Shown in pieces: positions 27,617 through 36,865 of a stretch of 64,000 nt of DNA (within the stretch, counting starts at the first letter, position 1; every line of letters starts with the position of its first letter). The position numbers and the translations under genes were made by a program. The notes below the pieces were generated by a model. It made no database searches and was not told the origin of the DNA. It saw only the letters and a program-made list of their open reading frames with translations. The DNA comes from Paenibacillus taichungensis (GTDB lineage: Bacteria > Bacillota > Bacilli > Paenibacillales > Paenibacillaceae), in contig NZ_JABMCC010000106.1 of NCBI RefSeq assembly GCF_013359905.1, positions 62,001-126,000 of the forward strand, written 5' to 3'.

Positions 27617-28903
27617 TTACTTGATTTTGCTGTCAACGTTCTTCGCAGCTTCATCCAGAGCGCCTTTGACATCCTGTTTGCCAAGCAGCACTTTTTCCAG
27701 CGCCTTGGTGAATTCTTCAACAAACACAGGTCCGTTTGTAGAACGCATAGTTACCGGTTTTTTAGCATAATCCATCATTTCGATGACCGGTTTGTCTGCT
27801 ACTTCTTTGGCTTTGACTTCGTCCAGTTCTTTCACAGTCGCTGGCAGTACTTTACCGTTTGCAGAGCGAAGCTTCTGTGCATCTGTACCCGAGAGCCATT
27901 TCACCAGTTCGTAAGCCGCTTCTTTATTTTTACCGGCTGCGTTGATCGCCCAACCCGCACTTGCGATGATGCTTGAACGAGTACCGTCTGTATTTTGCGG
28001 AATAAGTGCAGAACCATATTGAACATCGGATTTGTCGAGGTCACCTTTGATCCAACGACCTGTAATCATCATAGCGAGCTTGTCTGTCATGAACATCGAT
28101 GAATCTCCGCCAAGCGTCTCGGAATCCAGTGGCGTCGGGGATACACGGCTATCTCCTTGGGACCAAGAGACGTATTTATCCATTGCCGCTATCGTTTTTT
28201 CACTATTCATGTAGCCTTCTGCAGCTGTTCCATCGTCATTCGCAATGTCTGTACCGTAATCCCACAGGTACGTATAGATCGGATATTCCCATTTGCCTGC
28301 GTTGAATCCGAATTGAGTATATTTATTGCCGTCTTTTTTAGTCAGTTTCTGTGCAGTTGCAATCATGTCATCCCATGTCCATTCATCTGTTGGATAAGGG
28401 ATTCCCGCTTCGTCAAACATACGTTTGTTGTACCACAGAGCAAGTGGGTTGAAATCTTTAGGCAAGTAGTATTGTTTGCCTTCGATTTTCATATTTTCAA
28501 TGAGATCCTTTTGGAAAATATCCAGATTAAACGCGGTGTCTTTGCTCAAATAATCGTCAAGCGGCTCAATTACACCTTTATCCACGTATTTGTAGTAGTC
28601 ACCTTCACCAACCAGGAATACGTCTGGTGCCTGACCTGCTGCCAGGGATGTAGTGAGTTTTGTTCCATAACCTTCACTTGGAATTGGCTCAAACTTCACT
28701 TCGATATCCGGGTGTGCAGCATTGAACTCTTCCGCAAGCTTCACTTCATCCGCACCGGAGTTGACATCTCCCCATACAGAGAAGGTAAGTTTTACTTTTT
28801 CTCCTTTTCCACCTTCTGCACTGTTGCTTCCACCTGAAGAACACGCGGATAATACGAATACCAAAATCAGCATCATGACCAAACTTGCGGACCCTTTTTT
28901 CAT
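27617..28903 (-). CDS. Sugar ABC transporter binding lipoprotein
   Basis: Extracellular solute-binding protein family 1, 428 residues. N-terminal signal with lipobox LSAC (Cys about 21), then a mature two-lobed binding fold with VWGDVNSGADE, YYLPKDFNPLALWYNKRMFDEAG and SAGWAINAAGKNKEAAYELVKWL. It is lipid-anchored and delivers an oligosaccharide to the two permeases encoded next. ATG start with GGGAGG. Lies 27 bp after the GH65 gene. Confidence 0.93.
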   Translation of the reverse strand: MKKGSASLVMMLILVFVLSACSSGGSNSAEGGKGEKVKLTFSVWGDVNSGADEVKLAEEFNAAHPDIEVKFEPIPSEGYGTKLTTSLAAGQAPDVFLVGEGDYYKYVDKGVIEPLDDYLSKDTAFNLDIFQKDLIENMKIEGKQYYLPKDFNPLALWYNKRMFDEAGIPYPTDEWTWDDMIATAQKLTKKDGNKYTQFGFNAGKWEYPIYTYLWDYGTDIANDDGTAAEGYMNSEKTIAAMDKYVSWSQGDSRVSPTPLDSETLGGDSSMFMTDKLAMMITGRWIKGDLDKSDVQYGSALIPQNTDGTRSSIIASAGWAINAAGKNKEAAYELVKWLSGTDAQKLRSANGKVLPATVKELDEVKAKEVADKPVIEMMDYAKKPVTMRSTNGPVFVEEFTKALEKVLLGKQDVKGALDEAAKNVDSKIK

Positions 28904-28930
28904 TTAAATGACCTCCCACATGGATTTATA

Positions 28931-31261
28931 TTAAACCAAGGTTTGAAACCGTTTGCTGAAAGTAACTTTCTGACCGGACAGAAGGAGAGAAATTTCTTCC
29001 TCTGCATCACTCTCGATTAGAATACCCTCGGACGTGATTGTGATATGCAACAGCTGGTTTTGCCAGTAGAGCGGGAATTTCAGACTGTTCCAGGACTCAG
29101 GCAGCTTTGGATCGAGATGAAGCTGGCCATCCAACATGCGAACTCCGGCAAATCCCATCACCACACATTCCCATATTCCTCCCAGCGAAGCTGAGTGGAT
29201 ACCTGCATCCGAAGAGTGCATATGCGGCCCCAGATCAATCTCTGAAGCCCGGCGGAACAGATCATATGCGAGCGGACGATCACCGAAATCACTGGCAAGG
29301 ATACTGTGCGTCGATAGGGACAGTGAGGAATCATGCAATGTTTTTTCCTCGTAGTAGTCATAGTTCGCACGTTTGATAGCGGGTTCAAATTTATTTTCAA
29401 GCAGGAAGAAAAGCATCATAATGTCAGCCTGCTTCGAAATTTGCATTTCACCAACCTGATCCAGGTTGTAGTCATTGAAGATACTGGCGACTTTCGTCTG
29501 ATTTTTATATGGGGTAAGATCAATGACTTTCTTCTGCAAGTAAGTATCATCTTGTGGAATAAGTCCTTGTTCATTTGGACCTGGCAGATACATTTGGTCC
29601 AGCTTGTTCCACGCTTCCCGAGCGGATGTCAGGTCAAGCTTCACAGACAATGCCTTGAGCAACTCAGGTTTTTCCTGCTCAAGCTTTTCATAATATTGAA
29701 TGGCCAGTTCCATATTGAAGTGAGCCATATGATTGGTGAATGCATTGTTGTCCACATGTTCCTTATACTCATCCGGTCCAACAACCTCATTGATATGATA
29801 ACGGCCCTTGGCCTCATCCCACTCCAAGCGACTGGCCCAGAACGTTGCTGTATCAAAAATGATTTCGTAGCCATATTGATCCATGAACGCCTCATCACCT
29901 GTAGACTGGACGTAATGCCAAACGGCATAAGCGATGTCAGAGGTAATATGCTGTTCAATGAAGCCGGACCAGATCTTCGTCTGTTCTCCGGTTACGATAT
30001 CTACATCTCCCCATACCGGTGTAACTTCGCCATCTTCGATCCAGGCTGCTTCCCATGGATACATGGCTCCTTCGAATCCGTTCTCCTTGGCTTTACTTCT
30101 AGCTCCATCCAACCCCTGATATCGATATTCCAGCAAGGATCTTGCGATCTTGGGGTTGCTGTAGATGAAGAATGGAAGGATGAAGATTTCCGTATCCCAA
30201 AAGGAATGTCCCTTGTACCCTTCACCACTTAATCCTTTCGCCCCGATGCCCATGCGATTATCATGCGCTGGTGTCATAATGACGAGGTGATAGATGGCAA
30301 AACGGATGGCAAGCTGGTCATAACCACTTGTGCTGTGCACTTCAATGTTGTACGTGGACCAAGTATCCGCCCAGGAGTTAGCGCTTTCACGAAATAGCTG
30401 ATCATACCCTTTTTGCGACTCTTGCTTCAGCTCTGTCAGGGCCGATTCACGCATTTGATCCAGTGAATATCCACCGTTGCTGTACACCAGATCGCGGCTA
30501 GTATGCACATTCGAGATTTTTTCCAGTGTTACCGATTGTCCAGCTTCCACGGACACTGTGCCTTCGATGCCAACCTTGCGACGTCCCATCGTTTGACGCA
30601 GTTCCGGCTCAACCTTTTCACCATTCAGCTGCCAGTGGTGCACCGTATTGGTTACAAAATCAATAGCAGATTGTGTCGTCGTTGACGTCATTTGAATATA
30701 TGTCTTTTCAAATATCCGTTTTTCGCCTTCTGTGAAATGCTGCGCACCCGAGTTCGTCCATTGTCCATTAATACCGGATGCAATGTGAACACGCGCCTGA
30801 CCATCCAGTGGCTTGATGCTTACGGATGAACCAACCAGATGACGGTTACTCAAGGAAACAAAACGACGGAATTGAAGTTCAAAGCTTTCTCCTGTTGGGC
30901 TCTGCCATACCACGTTACGAGTCAGCTCACCATTTTTGAGATTCAGTTGACGACTGTAGCTGATCGTTCTTCCTTTTTCCAAGCTGAAGGTTTCCCCATT
31001 CAGGGTGATTGAAAGCTCCGTCACATCTGCTGCATTAGGGAGTTCAGTTACTTCATGTTCGTCAAACTTATTGAAGGTTCCAGCTACGAACCAGTTCCGC
31101 ACTTGTCCAACATAATTCTCGTCCGTTGCGGAGCGAAGTCCCATGTAGCCGTTTCCAAGTGAGAGTACAGCTTCGCCTTTCCCTTGATGAGCCGGATCAA
31201 ACCCGGTTTCAGTTACCAGCCAGTTACTCCATTCTCCTTGTCCTGCATCGTATTTCAGCAA
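28931..31261 (-). CDS. GH65 disaccharide phosphorylase (kojibiose/maltose type)
   Basis: Cytosolic inverting phosphorylase of 776 residues that splits an alpha-glucosyl disaccharide with phosphate into beta-glucose 1-phosphate and glucose. Family marks are LGNGYMGLRSA near residue 37, GHSFWDTEIF, and VVGPDEYKEHVDNN with the catalytic Glu. The start is a TTG behind AGGGGG. First gene of the operon and preceded by two palindromic LacI-type operators. Length and pgmB linkage fit kojibiose or maltose phosphorylase; linkage specificity cannot be read from the sequence. Confidence 0.9.
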   Translation of the reverse strand: MLKYDAGQGEWSNWLVTETGFDPAHQGKGEAVLSLGNGYMGLRSATDENYVGQVRNWFVAGTFNKFDEHEVTELPNAADVTELSITLNGETFSLEKGRTISYSRQLNLKNGELTRNVVWQSPTGESFELQFRRFVSLSNRHLVGSSVSIKPLDGQARVHIASGINGQWTNSGAQHFTEGEKRIFEKTYIQMTSTTTQSAIDFVTNTVHHWQLNGEKVEPELRQTMGRRKVGIEGTVSVEAGQSVTLEKISNVHTSRDLVYSNGGYSLDQMRESALTELKQESQKGYDQLFRESANSWADTWSTYNIEVHSTSGYDQLAIRFAIYHLVIMTPAHDNRMGIGAKGLSGEGYKGHSFWDTEIFILPFFIYSNPKIARSLLEYRYQGLDGARSKAKENGFEGAMYPWEAAWIEDGEVTPVWGDVDIVTGEQTKIWSGFIEQHITSDIAYAVWHYVQSTGDEAFMDQYGYEIIFDTATFWASRLEWDEAKGRYHINEVVGPDEYKEHVDNNAFTNHMAHFNMELAIQYYEKLEQEKPELLKALSVKLDLTSAREAWNKLDQMYLPGPNEQGLIPQDDTYLQKKVIDLTPYKNQTKVASIFNDYNLDQVGEMQISKQADIMMLFFLLENKFEPAIKRANYDYYEEKTLHDSSLSLSTHSILASDFGDRPLAYDLFRRASEIDLGPHMHSSDAGIHSASLGGIWECVVMGFAGVRMLDGQLHLDPKLPESWNSLKFPLYWQNQLLHITITSEGILIESDAEEEISLLLSGQKVTFSKRFQTLV

Positions 31262-31294
31262 TGTGTACTCCCCCTATGTCTATCTTATGATGTA

Positions 31295-31341
31295 TCCGAA
31301 ACGTTTTGGATTTGAGTGAAAATAATACCGAAACGTTTCGG
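31295..31341. promoter_or_regulatory. Two LacI-type operators before the GH65 operon
   Basis: TCCGAAACGTTTTGGA (31295-31310) and the perfect palindrome CCGAAACGTTTCGG (31328-31341). Another half (AACATTTCGGT) follows near 31350. The same sequence precedes the adjacent LacI gene, which makes that protein the likely binder. Confidence 0.8.
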
Positions 31342-31418
31342 ATTTTATAAAACATTTCGGTGCTCTCTTCATTTCGGTAATTTTGCAATCCCTCGCGAAC
31401 CGTATTTCTCAGCTAAAC

Positions 31419-32435
31419 TCAGCGACCTGGTTTGGCTGTCGAGGATCTCAAAACCAATTCATTTTGCAAAATATTAAATTTGGGGCTGTTTTCCGATCTC
31501 AGCATGCCCATCAGCAGGTTTGCAGCTTCATGTCCCAACTGATACATGTTCTGTCCGATGGTGGTGAGTGGTGGTTGAAAATAAGCGGCTGTCGGAATGT
31601 CATCAAATCCCACTACAGACAATTCATCCGGTATAGTGATACCTAGTTCATTCGCAGCCTTCATTACACCCAGAGCCATCATGTCGCTTGCACAAAAGAT
31701 TGCTGTAATTTCCGGATAAGCCTTCAACAACTCTGCTGCTTGCTGCTGTGCTTCCTCTTCCGTGAAATTCCCGTTTACGATCCATTCAGGCTTCAAGCTG
31801 AATCCTGCGCTGCTCATTGCATCGGAATATCCTTCATAGCGCTCCTTGGAAACAAAAGCCTCTGGGTAACCATTCACCATGGCAATCTGCCGATGACCCA
31901 AACTGATAAGGTGCTCTACAGCAGTCTGTGCACTTTGTTTGTGATTCGTTGATACAAAACCAACATACTCACTGTGAATGGGGATATCAATTAATACACA
32001 AGGAATGTCACTATCCAATACTTCCTGCAAATACGGATCATCCGTCTTCACACCCTGAAGAATGACGCCATCCACCTTTCGTTCCCTGCACAGCTGTGTG
32101 TACGTTTTCATCTTTTGCTTCGCTGTATTCGTGCTGAACAAAATCAGATCATAATCTGAATTGGCAGCGCTATCATTAATTCCGCAAAGCACTTCGAAAA
32201 CAAAGTTGTTATCGATGTTTTTGTACGTCATGCCTGATACGAGCAACCCCAGCGTTTTGGTTTCCTTCATGACCAGGCCTCTCGCTAGACCATTCGGACT
32301 ATAATTCAGGGTTTCGGCGACTTCTTTAATCCGTTTGCGCGTACTATCGCTGACGTCCGAGTACCCATTCAGAGCTCTGGATACGGTCGTAATCGAAAAT
32401 CCCGTCATTTGTGATATGTCTTTAATTGTAGCCAA
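31419..32435 (-). CDS. LacI-family regulator of the alpha-glucoside operon
   Basis: Repressor of 338 residues. The helix-turn-helix is right at the N-terminus (ATIKDISQMTGFSITTVSRALNG, then the YSPNGLARGL hinge), followed by a sugar-binding domain. I take the TTG at 32435 as start: GGAGGA precedes it, and the length fits the family. The frame is open to 32519, but that extension contains the operator TCCAAAACGTTTCGGA. The same operator occurs twice before the GH65 gene, so it likely represses itself and that operon, released by the imported sugar. Confidence 0.9.
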   Translation of the reverse strand: MATIKDISQMTGFSITTVSRALNGYSDVSDSTRKRIKEVAETLNYSPNGLARGLVMKETKTLGLLVSGMTYKNIDNNFVFEVLCGINDSAANSDYDLILFSTNTAKQKMKTYTQLCRERKVDGVILQGVKTDDPYLQEVLDSDIPCVLIDIPIHSEYVGFVSTNHKQSAQTAVEHLISLGHRQIAMVNGYPEAFVSKERYEGYSDAMSSAGFSLKPEWIVNGNFTEEEAQQQAAELLKAYPEITAIFCASDMMALGVMKAANELGITIPDELSVVGFDDIPTAAYFQPPLTTIGQNMYQLGHEAANLLMGMLRSENSPKFNILQNELVLRSSTAKPGR

Positions 32436-32444
32436 TTGCTTTCC

Positions 32445-32460
32445 TCCAAAACGTTTCGGA
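32445..32460. promoter_or_regulatory. LacI-type operator at the regulator's own start
   Basis: TCCAAAACGTTTCGGA, a near-palindrome 10 bp upstream of the TTG start, almost identical to the two sites before the GH65 gene. Suggests autoregulation. Confidence 0.75.
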
Positions 32461-32598
32461 TTACTTATATTTCTGAGTATACGGATTCGAGAAGAAAAAT
32501 CAAGAACTTTTTTCGACATTATTTTCGACTTTTTGGAACTCGTCTATCCCTTACCTTATTCTACCCGCACTGCGTGCAATCAAATAGGGTAAAAAAAA

Positions 32599-32629
32599 AT
32601 CTCCCGACTTTTAAATAAAGTCGGGAGAT
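32599..32629 (-). terminator. Terminator after qoxD
   Basis: ATCTCCCGACTT and AAGTCGGGAGAT form a perfect 12-bp stem; nine T follow on the minus strand. Confidence 0.95.
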
Positions 32630-32651
32630 CCCTTAAGCTATTGCCTAAAAC

Positions 32652-32981
32652 TTAATGTGCAACTGTATTGTTCAACATGATCCAGATGGAACCAATAACG
32701 ATGGTCAACATGATCAACAGACCAAAGATCAAAGCCATTACATTCCAGCGTGGCTTCTCCGATTCACGGATATGCATGAAGAAGAAGAGTTGAACCACAA
32801 ACTGAAGTCCTGCTGTTACCAGAACGACACTCAGCGCTGCTGTTCTGCCCATCATGTCATTCAGAACCACTACCAAAGGGATAATGGTCAGGACAACGGA
32901 CAGAATGAAGCCGATGACATAGGACTTGAGTGAACCATGCTGTTCGTGGCCATGGGACTCATGTGAGTTATGCTCTGCCAT
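32652..32981 (-). CDS. qoxD: Quinol oxidase subunit IV
   Basis: Small membrane subunit of 109 residues with three helices, in the CyoD/QoxD family that helps assemble the oxidase. The N-terminus is His-rich (HNSHESHGHEQHG). LSVVLTIIPLVVVL, AALSVVLVTAGLQFVVQLFFFMH and ALIFGLLIMLTIVIGSIWIM are the helices. ATG start directly after the qoxC stop (TAGATG), so the two are translationally close. Last gene of the qox operon. Confidence 0.92.
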   Translation of the reverse strand: MAEHNSHESHGHEQHGSLKSYVIGFILSVVLTIIPLVVVLNDMMGRTAALSVVLVTAGLQFVVQLFFFMHIRESEKPRWNVMALIFGLLIMLTIVIGSIWIMLNNTVAH

Positions 32982-33602
32982 CTACATCACCCCCATCAGA
33001 TAGACGATCGACAGGAGGAAAATCCAGACGACGTCCAAGAAGTGCCAGTACAAGCTGATTACGTTGATTTTACCGCGAGTTACATCGGTAATTCCACGTT
33101 TTTTCAGTTGCAGCATCAATCCGATCATCCAGATCAGACCGAGAGATACGTGAAGTCCGTGAGTACCCACAAGGGTGAAGAATGCACCAGAAGCTGCACT
33201 CGTTGTATAACTGAACCCTTCGTGAATCAGCTCAATAAACTCCGTTACTTCCAGGGCGATAAAGCTCGCACCCAGAACAGCTGTAACTGCCAGCCAGCTG
33301 ATCAATTGCTTCACCTTGCCCTGATTCATGGCAAGAACTGCAAGTCCACTTGTGAATGAACTTGTGAGCAAAATAAATGTTTCGGCAATAACGCCAGGCA
33401 TTTTGATCAATTCAGACAAAACTGGTCCGCCCGCCGTATTGTCACGCAACACAATAAAGGTTGCGAACAATACGGAGAACAGGATAACGTCGGAAATCAG
33501 GAAGAACCAGAATCCGAGTATTTTCAATTCTTGCGGGTCATGGTGACCATGGTCATGATCATGTGCATGGTCATGACCGTGCTTCGCGGCTGCTTGAGCC
33601 AT
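32982..33602 (-). CDS. qoxC: Quinol oxidase subunit III
   Basis: Membrane subunit of 206 residues with about five helices, homologous to CyoC/QoxC (heme-copper oxidase subunit III). It has an unusual His/Asp-rich N-terminal stretch (HGHDHAHDHDHGHHD), then GFWFFLISDVILFSVLFATF, GTHGLHVSLGLIWM and HFLDVVWIFLL. ATG start directly after the qoxB stop. The His-rich tails of subunits III and IV are visible in sequence; a metal-binding role is inference. Confidence 0.93.
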   Translation of the reverse strand: MAQAAAKHGHDHAHDHDHGHHDPQELKILGFWFFLISDVILFSVLFATFIVLRDNTAGGPVLSELIKMPGVIAETFILLTSSFTSGLAVLAMNQGKVKQLISWLAVTAVLGASFIALEVTEFIELIHEGFSYTTSAASGAFFTLVGTHGLHVSLGLIWMIGLMLQLKKRGITDVTRGKINVISLYWHFLDVVWIFLLSIVYLMGVM

Positions 33603-35573
33603 TTATACCGACCCCCTTAACGACGCTTCGGTACGCTTAATTTCGTCAACCGGAATATAATAATCCGTATCGTATGAGAATGAACGAGCGATCATGCAAA
33701 TTCCTACGCCAGCGAGTCCAAGAATCGCCATCCACAGCCATCCGAATACAAAGCCGAAACCGGCGATGAACCAGAATATAGACATGATGAACGGAATCGC
33801 GGAATTCTTAGGCATATGAATCGGCTCAAGCGGCTGTTCAGGTGGATAAATTCCTTTGGCACGACGTTCTTTCTCTTCCCACCACTCATCAATATCATCT
33901 CCGCGCGGTGTAATGGCGAAGTTATATTCAGGAGCAGGTGAAGGAATCGACCACTCGAGCGTACGACCACCCCAAGGGTCGCCAGAAGCTTTGAGTGTTT
34001 TGTATTTCCGAATACCGTCTGCGATTTGTGCAACCTGGAACAAGAATCCGACACCCATCAGGAATGCCCCGATTGTGGATACAAAGTTCAGTTCCCACCA
34101 GCCAGTATCCCAGCCATAGGTGCTCAGACGACGTGTCATACCCATCAAACCGACAGCGTACTGCGGCATGAAGCAGACATAGAAACCGATATTCCAAGTC
34201 CAGAAAGCCCATTTACCCAGTTTTTCAGGTAGTTGGAATCCAAACATTTTAGGCCACCAGTAGTACAGACCTGCAAAGTATCCGAATACTACACCACCGA
34301 TCAATACTTGGTGGAAGTGGGCAATCAGGAAGTAACTGTTGTGGAACTGGAAGTCAGCAGGTGCAACGGACAACATAACCCCCGTCATCCCCCCGACGAT
34401 AAAGCATGGTATAAATGCTATTGTCCATAGCATCGGGGTATCCATGCGTATCCTTCCTCGGAACATGGTAAACAGCCAGTTAAATATCTTAACCCCTGTT
34501 GGTATGGCAATCAACATCGTGGTAACGGCGAAGAATGCATTGACGTCTGCTCCCGAGCCCATCGTGAAGAAGTGATGCGCCCATGTAAAGAAGGACAGGA
34601 AGCTAATGATCAGCATCGCAAATACCATTGATTTGTAACCAAACAATTTTTTCTTCGAGAATGTACTTACAACCTCGGAGAACACGCCGAATGCCGGCAA
34701 GACAACGATATATACCTCAGGGTGACCCCACATCCAGATCAAGTTGATATACATCATCGGATTACCGCCCAGATCAAGTGTGAAGAAATGCGCCCCCGCA
34801 AACCTGTCGAGGAAGAGCAATGCAAGTGTCACTGTCAAGATTGGGAATGCAAACAGAATGATAATACAAGTGGAGAATACCGACCATGTAAACATCGGCA
34901 TTTTCATCCATTTCATGCCTGGCGCACGCATTTTAATGATGGTAACCAGGAAGTTGATACCGGTAGCCAGGGAACCGATACCCGAAATCTGAATACCCCA
35001 TATATAGAAGTTTTGTCCCACCCCCGGGCTATGCGATAGCTCCGATAAAGGTGGATAACTGAGCCAGCCTGCGTCCGGTGAACCACCGATAACGAAAGAC
35101 AGGTTGAACAGCATTGCTCCCAGGAAGAATAACCAGAAGCTTAGTGCATTAAGGAATGGGAACGCAACGTCCCTTGCCCCGATTTGAAGCGGTACAATAA
35201 CATTAAATAAACCGAACATAAACGGCATCGCCATGAATAGGATCATGATGGTACCGTGAGTCGTAAAGACCTGATTATAATGCTCGGGATGTAAGAAATC
35301 CATGTTAGGCATAGCTAGCTGAAGACGCATCATCAGTGCATCCACACCACCACGGAAAAGCATGATTATGGAAGCAATAATATACATAATACCGATCTTT
35401 TTGTGATCGACGGTAGTTAACCAGTTACGCCAGAGCCAGCCCCATTTTTTGAAATAAGTCAGCACCGCTACGATGGTAATCATCGTAATTCCGATCGCCA
35501 CGTCCGCACCATAAATCAGCGGATCACCGGTAACGAAAAACTCCGATGCAAACTCCTTAAGTCTCTCTAACAT
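33603..35573 (-). CDS. qoxB: Quinol oxidase subunit I
   Basis: Catalytic subunit of 656 residues with over a dozen helices. Heme and copper ligands are seen in THGTIMI, WMWGHPEVYIVVLPAFG (CuB His and cross-linked Tyr), WAHHFF and the IAHFHQVLIGG segment. The A-type heme-copper pattern with this length matches Bacillus QoxB and E. coli CyoB. It reduces oxygen to water using quinol and pumps protons. ATG start with GGAGG upstream; 21 bp after qoxA. Confidence 0.96.
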   Translation of the reverse strand: MLERLKEFASEFFVTGDPLIYGADVAIGITMITIVAVLTYFKKWGWLWRNWLTTVDHKKIGIMYIIASIIMLFRGGVDALMMRLQLAMPNMDFLHPEHYNQVFTTHGTIMILFMAMPFMFGLFNVIVPLQIGARDVAFPFLNALSFWLFFLGAMLFNLSFVIGGSPDAGWLSYPPLSELSHSPGVGQNFYIWGIQISGIGSLATGINFLVTIIKMRAPGMKWMKMPMFTWSVFSTCIIILFAFPILTVTLALLFLDRFAGAHFFTLDLGGNPMMYINLIWMWGHPEVYIVVLPAFGVFSEVVSTFSKKKLFGYKSMVFAMLIISFLSFFTWAHHFFTMGSGADVNAFFAVTTMLIAIPTGVKIFNWLFTMFRGRIRMDTPMLWTIAFIPCFIVGGMTGVMLSVAPADFQFHNSYFLIAHFHQVLIGGVVFGYFAGLYYWWPKMFGFQLPEKLGKWAFWTWNIGFYVCFMPQYAVGLMGMTRRLSTYGWDTGWWELNFVSTIGAFLMGVGFLFQVAQIADGIRKYKTLKASGDPWGGRTLEWSIPSPAPEYNFAITPRGDDIDEWWEEKERRAKGIYPPEQPLEPIHMPKNSAIPFIMSIFWFIAGFGFVFGWLWMAILGLAGVGICMIARSFSYDTDYYIPVDEIKRTEASLRGSV

Positions 35574-35594
35574 TGGGGGCCTCCTTTCGAATCT

Positions 35595-36548
35595 TTAGTT
35601 AGCACTCTTGTCCACGTCTTGCGTAGTAATCTCTTTGACACCTGAAGCTTCACCGTGCTTGCTGTGAGCACTTTGACCGTCAATAACATACTTGGTCACG
35701 ATGTCTTGGAACAGTCCTTCAGGGAAGGAAGAATAATAAGCTACATTGCTTGTTCCCGGTTCCGCCAGTGTTTTATACGTTTCTTGCGTCAGCGGTTGGG
35801 ATTGTTGTTTCACTTCAGTCACCCATTTATTGAAGTCTTCCTCCGATGTGGCATTGACGTCAAAACGCATTTGGGCGAAGTGTTCTCCGGTAAAGTTGGC
35901 ACCTGAACCCCAATATTGACCTTCATGATCAGCTTGCAAGTACAAGGTCATCGCCATACCCGACATTGTATAAATCTGTCCACCAAGCTGCGGAATCCAG
36001 AACGAGTTCATCGGTGAATCCGCGGTGAGCTCAAATTTTACGGGCCGGTCTGCCGGGATATTCAACGTGTTGACCGTTGCAATACCTTGCTCCGGATACA
36101 TAAACAGCCATTTCCAGTCCAGTGAAGATACTTGAATGGTCACCGGTGCTTTCTCGGAAGCCAATGGCTTCGAAGGTTCCAGATCATAGGTGTAGCGAAT
36201 GGTTACAACCGCCAACAACCCAATAATAATGATCGGAATGGTCCACCAGATAGCCTCCGCTTTAGTGCTATGAGACCAGTTAGGCTCATAAGCAGATTTA
36301 TTGTCCGGTTTGTCGCGGTAACGCCATACAATTACAGCAGACAAAATCAATACAGGCACAATAACGACTGCACACAGAATTGTCGAAATGACAATCAAAT
36401 CTCTCTGCGAAGCGCCAATAGGCCCTTTCGGATCCAGAACAACGTACTGCCCGCCTGCCAGCATTGGCCAGACAATCAATGCAATTGTAACCAACGTCAG
36501 GACAACCGGAATGATTATCCGAATTAGCGACCTAGGTTTCTTGTTCAT
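35595..36548 (-). CDS. qoxA: Quinol oxidase subunit II
   Basis: Subunit of 317 residues. It has an N-terminal membrane anchor, VLDPKGPIG at about 36 as in QoxA, a second helix (about 50-75), then the cupredoxin domain with WKWLFMYPEQGIA and SFWIPQLGGQIYTM. The CuA cysteines are absent, so it oxidises quinol, not cytochrome c. Unlike Bacillus QoxA, no lipobox Cys is seen. First gene of the operon; ATG with GGAGAGGG upstream. Confidence 0.94.
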   Translation of the reverse strand: MNKKPRSLIRIIIPVVLTLVTIALIVWPMLAGGQYVVLDPKGPIGASQRDLIVISTILCAVVIVPVLILSAVIVWRYRDKPDNKSAYEPNWSHSTKAEAIWWTIPIIIIGLLAVVTIRYTYDLEPSKPLASEKAPVTIQVSSLDWKWLFMYPEQGIATVNTLNIPADRPVKFELTADSPMNSFWIPQLGGQIYTMSGMAMTLYLQADHEGQYWGSGANFTGEHFAQMRFDVNATSEEDFNKWVTEVKQQSQPLTQETYKTLAEPGTSNVAYYSSFPEGLFQDIVTKYVIDGQSAHSKHGEASGVKEITTQDVDKSAN

Positions 36549-36677
36549 CTTGATCCCCTCTCCTTAAATTCGCTCATACTGAAAAAACAGTATACTACTC
36601 TCTTCCTTCTAAAGATATCAGAAATGAGCAACTTTTTTGTTCATGTTAACAAATTTGTCGATTTTGCACCTTAAATG

Positions 36678-36695
36678 TGTGAATTTTTTCTCACA
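36678..36695. promoter_or_regulatory. TGTGA/TCACA inverted repeat upstream of qoxA
   Basis: Perfect 5-bp arms with an 8-bp AT-rich spacer, about 130 bp upstream of qoxA. It resembles FNR/Rex-type redox operators but the spacer is 2 bp longer than their usual 6. Confidence 0.35.
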
Positions 36696-36757
36696 AATCG
36701 CTTGCACACTTGATATTTCCTCATTGTAATCTTTACACTTCAAGTCACAAAATAAAA

Positions 36758-36801
36758 CCCTTTGCAGTCCCGTTGAACAGTATCAACGAATCCGCAAAGG
36801 G
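36758..36801 (-). terminator. Terminator after small membrane gene
   Basis: CCCTTTGC/GCAAAGGG outer arms with an inner GTTG/CAAC pair; the minus strand ends GGGTTTTATTTTG. Confidence 0.7.
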
Positions 36802-36865
36802 CTTTATTGACTGGGATTCCGGGAGCTCATCCAGTCTTATTATGAACGAAACAACGCTAGATTAT

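Larger units (their letters stand above)
36549..36865. other. qox upstream region with terminator
   Basis: A 317-bp gap without a gene. The qoxA-proximal part is AT-rich. It contains the inverted repeat TGTGA-N8-TCACA (36678-36695), an ACAAATTTGT palindrome near 36650, and the terminator at 36758-36801. No clear -35/-10 pair could be fixed by eye. Confidence 0.5.

Noticed and set aside
29333..30232. 299-codon plus-strand frame within the GH65 gene
   Set aside because: Antisense to a clear GH65 gene; hydrophobic nonsense composition and no motif.
31419..32519. Longer LacI product starting at 32519
   Set aside because: The extra 28 residues have no ribosome site and contain the operator; the TTG at 32435 fits better.
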